From: a virus
Strand: one strand, 5' to 3'
Length of the DNA: 37,771 nucleotides
Virus record (IMG/VR): IMGVR_UViG_3300027800_000015
Location: 1 to 37,771 of that record
Below, piece after piece: positions 22,812 through 28,600 of the stretch (the stretch's first letter is position 1; each line of letters begins with the position of its first letter). The notes below the pieces were generated by a model. That model was not told the DNA's origin. It ran no database searches and was given only the letters and a program-made list of their open reading frames with translations. Both the position numbers and the translations under genes were made by a program.

Positions 22812-22984
22812 AGTGTATAACACGTGCTATATTTCAGTCTGTGTGTTTTACAAGTAATTCGGGACATTTAGTTCAACGTGCCAGCCCGAAAATATAGCAC
22901 CATTCGTTAGTGGCAAGCGGAAAGAAAAAAGATAATCTTAGGTTCGGTATTTTAATAATCCGCCAGCCACTAACATGCGCTAAG
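22812..22984. repeat. attC-like element 3 with adjoining hairpin
   Basis: GTATAAC (22815-22821), 2 nt, GTGCTATATTTC (22824-22835), 52 nt, GAAAATATAGCAC (22888-22900), 5 nt, GTTAGTG (22906-22912). The two inner boxes pair over 12 bp with a single extra A, as in integron attC L boxes. Then GTTAGTGGCAAGCGGA (22906-22921) pairs with TCCGCCAGCCACTAAC (22959-22974), and GCTAAG follows at 22979-22984. No gene lies in 22772-22990. Confidence 0.65.
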
Positions 22985-22990
22985 AATCAA

Positions 22991-23221
22991 TTAAATGTTT
23001 TGAGTGGTACGCGTGGGTTCGGCATCTTCCATACACGGATTCACTTCATCACCTAAACTTTCGCCAGATAAATTGGCAAAAATTCTAACCATATCAGCTT
23101 TATTAATTCGCTTTAGCTTATTAAACTCTCTGTAGGCATTATTTAACAATTCCTGCAATTCTGCATTACATATTCTTATTCCAAAGTAAAGCCCTTCATT
23201 ATAATCTTCTGTATTTTTCAT
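22991..23221 (-). CDS. Small helical protein in the array
   Basis: 76 residues. MKNTEDYNEGLYFGIRICNAELQ leads into a helical middle (LLNNAYREFNKLKRINKADMVRIF) and an acidic, Thr-rich tail. No family recognised. The leader holds the TTAGGTTAAATGAG variant (23235-23248, plus strand) of the shared leader block. It lies between dyad elements 3 and 4. Confidence 0.57.
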   Translation of the reverse strand: MKNTEDYNEGLYFGIRICNAELQELLNNAYREFNKLKRINKADMVRIFANLSGESLGDEVNPCMEDAEPTRTTQNI

Positions 23222-23270
23222 AATTTCTCAATATTTAGGTTAAATGAGTATTTTAGGTAACTATTAATCA

Positions 23271-23370
23271 GTGCATAGCATCGGAGCGTTATGCACTACT
23301 GTAAAAGGTCGTAGGTGCGGAAGAAGAGAAACAATGGAACAGCAGTGCATAACAACGGCTATATACAAGG
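23271..23370. repeat. attC-like dyad element 4
   Basis: Central hairpin: GTTATGCACTACTGT (23288-23302) against ACAGCAGTGCATAAC (23339-23353), 14 of 15 pairs, loop of 36 nt with GAAGAAGAGAAA as in element 2. The pairs differ from element 2 on both arms (GCGCCATTG versus GCACTACTG), so the stem is conserved by compensating changes. GGCTATATACAAGG (23357-23370) pairs with 23712-23725 across the next gene. Confidence 0.65.
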
Positions 23371-23445
23371 CGGCACGTATCAGCAATAATGAAAGGGCGC
23401 AACATACATTGCATAGTTTTAATAATATGGTTAACGAGAAGGCAG

Positions 23446-23649
23446 TTATTTGTTCCATTTTTTCTTATACCTGATTATGAAATCATCAGGAAATTCAGAT
23501 ACCCAACCACATCGGCAAACAAACTGACTTTTATTTTCATCCCATTGTGTTCTTGGTGCGCCAGCTATACAATCATCCATATTCCCACAATACGGGGAGT
23601 AACCATCTCTGTGCATTAGATTTTCTCTTACTATTGAATTTTCTTCCAT
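23446..23649 (-). CDS. Small zinc-ribbon-like protein in the array
   Basis: 67 residues. Four cysteines in two groups (PYCGNMDDC, 21 and 27; VCRCGW, 45 and 47) could form a small zinc-binding ribbon. Basic C-terminus (IIRYKKKWNK). No family recognised. Enclosed by GGCTATATACAAGG (23357-23370) and CCCTGTATATAGCC (23712-23725), which match at 13 of 14 positions. The 224 nt between this gene and the one at 23221 hold dyad element 4 and no gene. Confidence 0.58.
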   Translation of the reverse strand: MEENSIVRENLMHRDGYSPYCGNMDDCIAGAPRTQWDENKSQFVCRCGWVSEFPDDFIIRYKKKWNK

Positions 23650-23711
23650 TTTTGAGTTATTTTAGCATTATTAAAACTATTACTTTGAATTTTCAATTTT
23701 ACTTCGGGTAG

Positions 23712-23746
23712 CCCTGTATATAGCCCTGTGCGTTATGTGCCATTGT
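23712..23746. repeat. attC-like element 5, single side
   Basis: CCCTGTATATAGCC (23712-23725), 6-nt spacer, GTTATGTGCCATTGT (23732-23746). The second box is nearly identical to that of element 2 and is followed by the same AAAGAA. No complementary GGCACATAAC arm was found above the nuclease gene, so this may mark the edge of the array. Confidence 0.55.
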
Positions 23747-23752
23747 AAAGAA

Positions 23753-24358
23753 TCAAAACAAAAACTTCTCTTCCATTTCGGTTAATATGCCGCGCGCTTC
23801 GATAACTTTCAACTGTAATGACTGAATCACAGCCGGATCACACTCAACATCAAACGACTTTATTCGCCTTTTATCTTCAACCTGGTAAATAATGCCAGCA
23901 TCCCAATTAGTTGCCGGAGTATCCAGCAGAACATAAACCAATTTAGCTTTACGTTTGCCTGTCAGGTGCATGTACACCTGTAGTTGATAGTAGTAATCCA
24001 TGTTTGGTATTTCGTTCTCAAATAACGGAAACGTGAAGCAATCCCATGAATTTTTAATATCAATAATCATATCTTCCAGAATCATATCCGGAGTTCCGGT
24101 AAAATATTCATCTTCAAAATTAGCCTCGTTTTTCAAAGCAAATTTAATATCTAACATTTTTACAGTAAGGTTTATAGCTTCATCTTCCATAAACACACCC
24201 TTGTCGATGTATTTAGATTTGATTTGCTTCTGAACGCCATAAATTTCGGATGTTAACCACTCTTTAAGGTAGGTTTTACCACCTACTGAGATAAGGCAGC
24301 CTTTGCCGTTTGGAACTAATGTTCCGGCGGATGATGCACGGAGTTTAAATTTTTTCAT
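23753..24358 (-). CDS. YqaJ/Cas4-like PD-(D/E)XK exonuclease
   Basis: 201 residues. The nuclease core has E60 in the EDEAIN helix, GTPDMI (D91), IIDIKNSWD (D100, K102) and then YYYQLQVYMHLTGKRK, the Q-Y helix typical of YqaJ and lambda-type exonucleases. The N-terminal RASSAGTL is also a family feature. It would resect double-stranded ends for the annealing protein encoded just upstream, with which it overlaps by 14 nt. Together they form a phage recombination pair. It abuts the edge of the repeat-bounded array. Confidence 0.87.
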   Translation of the reverse strand: MKKFKLRASSAGTLVPNGKGCLISVGGKTYLKEWLTSEIYGVQKQIKSKYIDKGVFMEDEAINLTVKMLDIKFALKNEANFEDEYFTGTPDMILEDMIIDIKNSWDCFTFPLFENEIPNMDYYYQLQVYMHLTGKRKAKLVYVLLDTPATNWDAGIIYQVEDKRRIKSFDVECDPAVIQSLQLKVIEARGILTEMEEKFLF

Positions 24359-24977
24359 TAAGAGCCTCCTTTACTTCGTCAGTTAGTGTATATTTTTTTT
24401 CAATCTGTTCAATCGTATAACTACCAGATTTTACAGCCGCTTTCATTTTTATAAACAATTCGCTGCCTATTTCAATCGGTTGTAGTTTAGTGTCTTCTGA
24501 ATAAGTCATTTGCTGTTTACGGTTCAAATCAGCCCCGAATAGTTTACCGAAATGATCGCAAGCATCTTTAATTGCAATAGTCTTAGCAATAGGAAGTGCC
24601 ATTTCAACCGCTCCCCTGTTTACGTTTGACATATCCATTAATAAACTGCCAGTGCCGGATTTGGTTTGTATCTCCTTTGCCCCTACTCCGTCGTGATAAT
24701 ACCACTCTTCAGAATCAGAATACCGGTAATGTACCCGAACCGTTACTTCGATAGCGTTTAACAGGGTTCCGGTTTTGATAACCTCAATTTTGTAATTGAT
24801 TTTAAAGAATGTTTTGAGCAACCATTCTACCCGCTCAATAGGCAGATAGTTGAAGTCTTTAATAAACGGGTGCTTTTTTACCCATTCCGCCGGCGGCTCC
24901 TGGTTAAGAGCCACCATTATTTTATCCTGTTTAACGAGGCGTTCAATGTTGCCTTCGAATTTAGTGATGTTTGTCAT
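24345..24977 (-). CDS. Rad52-like single-strand annealing protein
   Basis: 210 residues. The central part (about 30-155) resembles the Rad52/Rad22 fold: ERVEWLLKTFF, VTVRVHYR, a beta-hairpin HDGVGAKEIQTKSG, and AVEMALPIAKTIAIKDACDHFGKLFGADLN (given in part), whose 'A.KDA..HFG..FG..L' is the family's best-known stretch. It anneals complementary strands during phage recombination. The gene pairs with the YqaJ-like nuclease. RecT/ERF types are less likely on these motifs. Confidence 0.77.
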   Translation of the reverse strand: MTNITKFEGNIERLVKQDKIMVALNQEPPAEWVKKHPFIKDFNYLPIERVEWLLKTFFKINYKIEVIKTGTLLNAIEVTVRVHYRYSDSEEWYYHDGVGAKEIQTKSGTGSLLMDMSNVNRGAVEMALPIAKTIAIKDACDHFGKLFGADLNRKQQMTYSEDTKLQPIEIGSELFIKMKAAVKSGSYTIEQIEKKYTLTDEVKEALNEKI

Positions 24978-25002
24978 GTGGTTGTTTTTTATCCCGACCG
25001 CG

Positions 25003-25043
25003 CCCGCTCACACCTGTTACCTGTAAGTATGTGGTGTAGCGGG
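25003..25043 (-). promoter_or_regulatory. Leader hairpin upstream of the annealing protein gene
   Basis: CCCGCT-C-ACACC (25003-25014) pairs with GGTGT-AGCGGG (25033-25043), 11 bp with one bulged C and an 18-nt loop. It lies 25 nt before the ATG at 24977, between this gene and the zinc-ribbon peptide gene. There is no T-run, so it is more likely a translational or processing element than a terminator. Confidence 0.45.
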
Positions 25044-25057
25044 TTCTCCGGTTGGGG

Positions 25058-25234
25058 TTATTGGGTTAGCTTCATCCCACAGAAAGGACAATACAATATA
25101 TGTATTTCAGTTGAAAATGATGAATCTGTAGAATAGGCTTCGTATCCTATTTCCAAAGACTCCCCTACTATTTCAACTCTTAAACAGTCCCATTCTGTGG
25201 CTACTCTTAAATTGTTTTCGCAAATTTTACACAT
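25058..25234 (-). CDS. 58-residue zinc-ribbon peptide, first gene behind early promoter B
   Basis: ATG at 25234, TAA at 25058-25060. CKIC (2 and 5) and CPFC (49 and 52) form two CxxC knuckles at the ends of a small beta domain, the textbook layout of a zinc ribbon. It starts 22 nt beyond the -7 element at 25257-25264. No family name can be given. Early phage zinc ribbons often bind host proteins, RNA polymerase or nucleic acid. Confidence 0.65.
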   Translation of the reverse strand: MCKICENNLRVATEWDCLRVEIVGESLEIGYEAYSTDSSFSTEIHILYCPFCGMKLTQ

Positions 25235-25256
25235 AATCGTTTCGTTTTTCTTTCTA

Positions 25257-25333
25257 CTAAATTACAAATTATATATACATTCTGTTCTCTATCACCGCTG
25301 ACATTTAGCCGTGTTTCGGTTGAGATTTGTCAA
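25257..25333 (-). promoter_or_regulatory. Early promoter/operator, copy B
   Basis: Minus-strand order: TTGACAAATCTCAA (25333-25320), 12 nt, TAAATGTCAGCG (25307-25296), 31 nt, TAATTTAG (25264-25257). The blocks and spacings equal those of copy A. The dyad almost touches the stop of the upstream gene (25337). Confidence 0.72.
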
Positions 25334-25336
25334 TGG

Positions 25337-25492
25337 TTAGTATTCATAATAAGGGGGATCAACATCTTCGTCCATATCAGAATTATAATCTTCACAATGT
25401 GGATATCCGCAACAATTACACTCCTCAAATTGCCATTCATCAAATCCCCATATTGCGCCACAATTCGGGCAAGTCCATTCCTCGACGTTCAT
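25337..25492 (-). CDS. 51-residue Cys-rich zinc-ribbon-like peptide
   Basis: ATG at 25492, TAA at 25337-25339, filling the gap after the 86-residue gene. Cysteines at 8 and 11 (TCPNCG) and at 25, 27, 28 and 33 (ECNCCGYPHC) fit a zinc ribbon, followed by a strongly acidic tail (DMDEDVDPP). No family recognised. Confidence 0.62.
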   Translation of the reverse strand: MNVEEWTCPNCGAIWGFDEWQFEECNCCGYPHCEDYNSDMDEDVDPPYYEY

Positions 25493-25504
25493 AACATTCG
25501 ATTT

Positions 25505-25765
25505 TTAATGATTAACATCCCAAATACTCCCCACATCAGCCAGTATTCCGGCCTTTTCGTCTTGCTCGTTGTCGTAGCAGATTTGGCAGATACTACCAAC
25601 CATTTCATCCGGAGGGTAGTGTTCACCACAACCGGAACACTTAACAGGTTGCAGTTCGTAGCAGGATTCGCAAAGTCCATCTGTGCAGTCGCCGTTGAAT
25701 GAACCGCACTCTGGGCATATACCTTTGTGATATGGTCCGCCGTTTAGATCGAGTCCCCAGCTCAT
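25505..25765 (-). CDS. Multi-zinc-ribbon protein
   Basis: 86 residues with ten cysteines arranged in repeated CxxC knuckles: CPEC, C-x4-C-x2-C (DCTDGLCESC), CSGC and CQIC. At least two zinc ribbons in tandem are likely. The ends are acidic. The start overlaps the preceding stop by ATGA. It belongs to a group of three consecutive small Cys-rich genes (25058-25765). No precise function can be read. Confidence 0.68.
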   Translation of the reverse strand: MSWGLDLNGGPYHKGICPECGSFNGDCTDGLCESCYELQPVKCSGCGEHYPPDEMVGSICQICYDNEQDEKAGILADVGSIWDVNH

Positions 25766-26028
25766 TTCTTCACTCCTTCCATAATTTCAGTCAGTACATC
25801 TTCGCCGGTAATCGAATCAGTCAGTAACCGTGTAAGCTTGGTAATGCTTACAACTATATCAGGTTCGTTCAGTACCATATCGGATATGAGTTGAAATACA
25901 TATTCCGATCGCGTTTCTCTGTGCTGATCCGCCTTAATAAGATTGCCAATATAAACGGATTGATTCGGCTGTCTTTTCACGTATTCGATCTGTTCGTGAT
26001 CGAGTCTGATGAATAGGGGTTGTTTCAT
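25762..26028 (-). CDS. Hypothetical small protein
   Basis: 88 residues, alpha-rich. The N-terminus PLFIRLDHEQIEYVKRQPN followed by YIGNLIKAD resembles the strand-helix-helix of ribbon-helix-helix repressors, which would make it a candidate regulator of the early promoters. The resemblance is loose. The C-terminal half is helical (VVSITKLTRLLTDSITGEDVL). Coupled to the next gene by ATGA. Confidence 0.6.
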   Translation of the reverse strand: MKQPLFIRLDHEQIEYVKRQPNQSVYIGNLIKADQHRETRSEYVFQLISDMVLNEPDIVVSITKLTRLLTDSITGEDVLTEIMEGVKK

Positions 26029-26053
26029 TTTGAGTAGGTGTTAAGTTGGTTAA

Positions 26054-26341
26054 TTATTCGGTTGCTTTTTTGATAGCGTCTTTTAAATTGTGATATATTG
26101 CTTCTCCTGTCATTCCTTGCGGATCGTCTTTTTCAAAGTTTTCAATATAAAATATAGCAGCATGAAGCAAATCGGGTGCGGATGCAATTAGTTTGGCGTT
26201 GGCTTTCCAATTCTGCATAGATTTTATTGCGTGTTCTGGTGCTTCGCAAATTATATTTCCTTCGATAAATTCTGTTTTAGATTCAGTCCATACACTATAA
26301 CTGTCGTGCTTCCATTCCCCTTTTGTGTGTTTCGTTTCCAT
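26054..26341 (-). CDS. Widespread phage hypothetical protein (HTKGEW...APDLL family)
   Basis: 95 residues. It contains the two hallmarks of a small family common in phages of many hosts: TKGEWK near the N-terminus and NAKLIASAPDLLHAA near residue 48. The rest is helical. Function unknown to me. Its ATG is 2 nt after the stop of the 29-residue peptide upstream (TGAAATG), suggesting coupled translation. Confidence 0.7.
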   Translation of the reverse strand: METKHTKGEWKHDSYSVWTESKTEFIEGNIICEAPEHAIKSMQNWKANAKLIASAPDLLHAAIFYIENFEKDDPQGMTGEAIYHNLKDAIKKATE

Positions 26342-26342
26342 T

Positions 26343-26432
26343 TCACTTAATATTAAAGATTATACATTCAATCGTTTCCGCTATCAGTTTCGTTTTTTCG
26401 AATAATAGCCATTGTTCGGTTAACTGGTTCAT
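26343..26432 (-). CDS. 29-residue peptide with a strong ribosome-binding site
   Basis: ATG at 26432 overlaps the upstream stop (ATGA) and the TGA at 26343-26345 is 2 nt before the next ATG. An AGGAGG (26445-26440) lies 7 nt upstream, the only strong Shine-Dalgarno sequence noticed in this genome. The peptide (MNQLTEQWLLFEKTKLIAET...) is an amphipathic helix. It may serve mainly for translational coupling of the next gene. Confidence 0.55.
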   Translation of the reverse strand: MNQLTEQWLLFEKTKLIAETIECIIFNIK

Positions 26433-26626
26433 ATCGTGTCCTCCTGTATTGTTTTACGTTCTCCTATCTTTTTATTATCCCTTGCTGACTGTACGGCTTT
26501 ATCGTACGTTTTACGGGCTTGTTTCTCGTCATTAGTAAAAGAAGCAAGGCAAGTCCCATCGCACCAGATATAGTGCTTTGTATCTCCGTTTAAAGGATCG
26601 GATTCCTGAGTTAGTTTATATGTCAT
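26429..26626 (-). CDS. Small hypothetical protein
   Basis: 65 residues. An N-terminal beta part (MTYKLTQESDPL, KHYIWCDGTCLASF) is followed by a basic helix (KQARKTYDKAVQSARDNKK). No family recognised. The 100 nt upstream, between it and the gene at 26727, contain nothing I can assign. Confidence 0.57.
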   Translation of the reverse strand: MTYKLTQESDPLNGDTKHYIWCDGTCLASFTNDEKQARKTYDKAVQSARDNKKIGERKTIQEDTI

Positions 26627-26726
26627 TTTATTTGCCCGTGTAGCCGGTGGCAGAAGCTGTTAGTGTTAAATAAAAATAGTGTTATACGGTTATCGCTTCC
26701 GCCTGACTTCGCAGGAACAGGGTCGT

Positions 26727-26945
26727 TTATTCTGGAATAGTTAATACAATTTCAATATTGCCTCTATTTGCAGTTAAAAACTTTCCATCAAATTTTATAT
26801 CAAACCACTGCTTTAAATAAGCTAATGTGGCCGATGTAGCATGCCCCTGAAATACAATATCACCTGCACCAATTCGGATGCTATAAAATAGATTCAGGTT
26901 AATGAATCTTTTTATTAATTGAACTTTTCTAAAATTTGTTTCCAT
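26727..26945 (-). CDS. Small hypothetical protein, first early gene
   Basis: 72 residues, basic, alpha then beta (RKVQLIKRFINLNLFYSIRI, DIKFDGKFLTANRGNIEIVL). It is the first gene beyond early promoter C, with a leader of about 37 nt, so it should be among the first proteins made. No family recognised; a host take-over role is possible by position only. Confidence 0.6.
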   Translation of the reverse strand: METNFRKVQLIKRFINLNLFYSIRIGAGDIVFQGHATSATLAYLKQWFDIKFDGKFLTANRGNIEIVLTIPE

Positions 26946-26988
26946 TTTGCGAAGTTTTAAAGTTAGTATTTGTCTTAGTTTGTAGATG

Positions 26989-27089
26989 CTAAATTACAAC
27001 CAATTGTATATACAATCCTAATATTTACCGCTGACATTTATAACACTTTCGACTGATTGTTATCCTTATTTTGGTTGACATTTGTCAAT
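26989..27089 (-). promoter_or_regulatory. Early promoter/operator, copy C
   Basis: Minus-strand order: perfect palindrome TTGACAAATGTCAA (27089-27076), 35 nt, TAAATGTCAGCG (27040-27029), 32 nt, TAATTTAG (26996-26989). The palindrome is perfect here, against one mismatch in copies A and B, and the first spacer is longer by 23 nt. The block starts just 8 nt from the late terminator. Confidence 0.7.
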
Positions 27090-27097
27090 ATAAAACA

Positions 27098-27127
27098 AAA
27101 AACCCGCCGGTTAACCACTCCGGCGGG
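27098..27127 (-). terminator. Rho-independent terminator after the lysis operon
   Basis: Minus-strand stem CCCGCCG (27127-27121) and CGGCGGG (27110-27104), 7 bp, with a 10-nt loop, followed by TTTTTT (27103-27098). It begins 25 nt after the stop of the spanin gene and separates late from early transcription. Confidence 0.92.
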
Positions 27128-27152
27128 AACAAAACAAACCAAACAAAACAAC

Positions 27153-27686
27153 TCACCTCAATTTAAACCAAGCTACTAAACCCAAAACCACAATTAACAA
27201 TATCCTGAAGCCCCAAATCTGGAACCACTGCCAGCCGGTAACGTAATTGATCTTTTCTTTTACAGTCTGTTTTATGTACTTATATTCAACTTTAGTGTTA
27301 CTCTGAATCGCATCTTTAATCGTTGAAGCTATTACCGATTCTTTCTGAAAAAGATTATGGTACAAACGCGAATCATGAACATAAGCAATCGAAAACGCAT
27401 ATTTAGTATCCAACCGGCTTTTATCAGATTCAGCCAGTCCGTTACGAATTGTAACCGTGTCAACCGATCGTACCGTATCCGCTGCAACCCGAACAAATAT
27501 AGTCGTGTCGTGTCGTTCTCTGATTATCATTTGAGTATAAACCGTGTCAGATTGTTGCACCAACGGACAACCCCAACGATAAGCGGCCTTTTCGTATTTC
27601 AACTGTGCTTTGTTACACATTTTTTCCGGCGACCGGCACGAAGCAAGGAAGGCCAGAAAGATTAGGAATGGGAGGAGGGTTTTCAT
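27153..27686 (-). CDS. Putative unimolecular spanin (lipoprotein with C-terminal membrane anchor)
   Basis: 177 residues. The N-terminal signal peptide ends in the lipobox FLASC (Cys about 17), so the mature N-terminus should be lipid-anchored. The middle is periplasmic with strand-rich and helical parts (DTVYTQMIIRERHDTTIFVRV, KVEYKYIKQTVKEKINYV). Residues about 155-175 form a C-terminal transmembrane helix (ILLIVVLGLVAWF) and a short basic tail. A lipoprotein spanning from outer to inner membrane is the definition of a u-spanin, which disrupts the outer membrane at lysis. It is the last gene of the lysis block and overlaps the DUF5675 gene by 4 nt. Confidence 0.75.
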   Translation of the reverse strand: MKTLLPFLIFLAFLASCRSPEKMCNKAQLKYEKAAYRWGCPLVQQSDTVYTQMIIRERHDTTIFVRVAADTVRSVDTVTIRNGLAESDKSRLDTKYAFSIAYVHDSRLYHNLFQKESVIASTIKDAIQSNTKVEYKYIKQTVKEKINYVTGWQWFQIWGFRILLIVVLGLVAWFKLR

Positions 27687-28078
27687 GGGTTCGTTATTTC
27701 AATCGTTATTTCATCAGCTTTTTGCAATTCAGTAAACAACCTGTTAAACGTTTCGCGGCTCCGACTTATCCGCCCTTTCGAATCGTTAACACCTACCAAA
27801 ATACAACCGTGCGTATCTGCCGCAACATTGCCAGGGTGAATTCGAATACCGCTGAACATTGGCACGTCAACCAATATCGGTAAGACGCGATTAAAACGTG
27901 CCGAATGCGTTAGGATAACTTTATACGTGCCGGCAGGAATCGCGGTTTCTCCGTACACCTTTACGCCGTCTGGCCGCACTTTGTCCTCTAATGTGTCGCA
28001 GAACTTTGCACCGTCAATGAATAACCTCCCGATGGTATAGGTTTCTTTGAGTGCGTGGCGTTGGAGTTTGAGTATCAT
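27683..28078 (-). CDS. DUF5675 protein, probable peptidoglycan-active lysis enzyme
   Basis: 131 residues from the ATG at 28078 (MILKLQRHALK), which overlaps the stop of the 58-residue gene upstream as ATGA. A longer frame to 28111 is therefore unlikely. The family pattern is clear: TLEDKVR, TAIPAGTYKVILTHS, DVPMFSGIRIHPGN and DTHGCILVG. The RIH...HGC arrangement recalls the His/Cys site of L,D-transpeptidase-like enzymes. It is placed between a holin-like gene and the spanin, so it likely serves as endolysin or wall-remodelling enzyme. Catalysis is not proven for the family as far as I know. Confidence 0.78.
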   Translation of the reverse strand: MILKLQRHALKETYTIGRLFIDGAKFCDTLEDKVRPDGVKVYGETAIPAGTYKVILTHSARFNRVLPILVDVPMFSGIRIHPGNVAADTHGCILVGVNDSKGRISRSRETFNRLFTELQKADEITIEITNP

Positions 28079-28251
28079 TCTGCCTCCGGTTCTACATAGT
28101 TCTTCCGGCAATATGGCCGGATATCCTGCATTGTTATATTTTGCGGTGTGATACCGGCTACAGGAGTATCATTATCTTTTGGAATTGCGGCGGTTGGAAT
28201 ATCCAATAGTCCGCACAATTGTTGACACCTATTACATTTTATTGCGCTCAT
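28075..28251 (-). CDS. 58-residue Cys-containing protein in the lysis block
   Basis: ATG at 28251 overlaps the upstream stop (ATGA) and its TGA overlaps the DUF5675 start (ATGA). It begins MSAIKCNRCQQLCG, with cysteines at 6, 9, 13 and 48, which may bind zinc. Double coupling fixes the frame. Function unknown. Confidence 0.68.
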   Translation of the reverse strand: MSAIKCNRCQQLCGLLDIPTAAIPKDNDTPVAGITPQNITMQDIRPYCRKNYVEPEAE

Positions 28252-28589
28252 TTTTGTAAGTCTATTTCGTGAATATTAGTTTCGTATTCTTTCGGCTTAA
28301 TCGCTTCCAACTTTTGACACTTTGCCGGTGATTCTTTAAACGCTTCTACAAATGCCTTTATTTCCTTCATCTCTGTTTTTAACTCATTCAATGCCACAGA
28401 ATCCGCGCTAAGCCTTCGAATTGTATAATCATTGTGCCGGTATTGCACCACACGAAACTCATTGAACGCCTGTTCAACTGATTTCTGACTGCTAAAAGTT
28501 AAAGATACCATTAAGAAAATAGCCGTGAACATAATACCTAAAGCCCAGATTCCGAGCTTTGCAAGTGCTGATTCGAGTTTGTTTAGCAT
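28248..28589 (-). CDS. Membrane-anchored protein of the lysis block
   Basis: 113 residues. One N-terminal transmembrane helix (IWALGIMFTAIFLMVSLTF, about 13-31), then a long helical coiled-coil-like periplasmic part (VEQAFNEFRVVQ, ADSVALNELKTEMKEIKAFVEAF). The shape resembles an inner-membrane spanin or a holin regulator. Since a u-spanin candidate exists downstream, its role is open. ATGA overlap with the next gene. Confidence 0.6.
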   Translation of the reverse strand: MLNKLESALAKLGIWALGIMFTAIFLMVSLTFSSQKSVEQAFNEFRVVQYRHNDYTIRRLSADSVALNELKTEMKEIKAFVEAFKESPAKCQKLEAIKPKEYETNIHEIDLQK

Positions 28590-28600
28590 AGCATAAAGTT

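Noticed and set aside
23264-23458. 64-residue hydrophobic frame on the minus strand over dyad element 4
   Set aside because: It runs straight through the palindrome, overlaps the zinc-ribbon gene end, and its sequence is explained by the repeat arms.
20950-23746. CRISPR array
   Set aside because: The repeats are inverted pairs of variable sequence and spacing enclosing genes. There are no regular short direct repeats and no cas genes.
20950-23746. Insertion sequence or MITE family
   Set aside because: No transposase, no target-site duplications seen, and different arm sequences in each element. The cassette-like explanation fits better but remains unproven.
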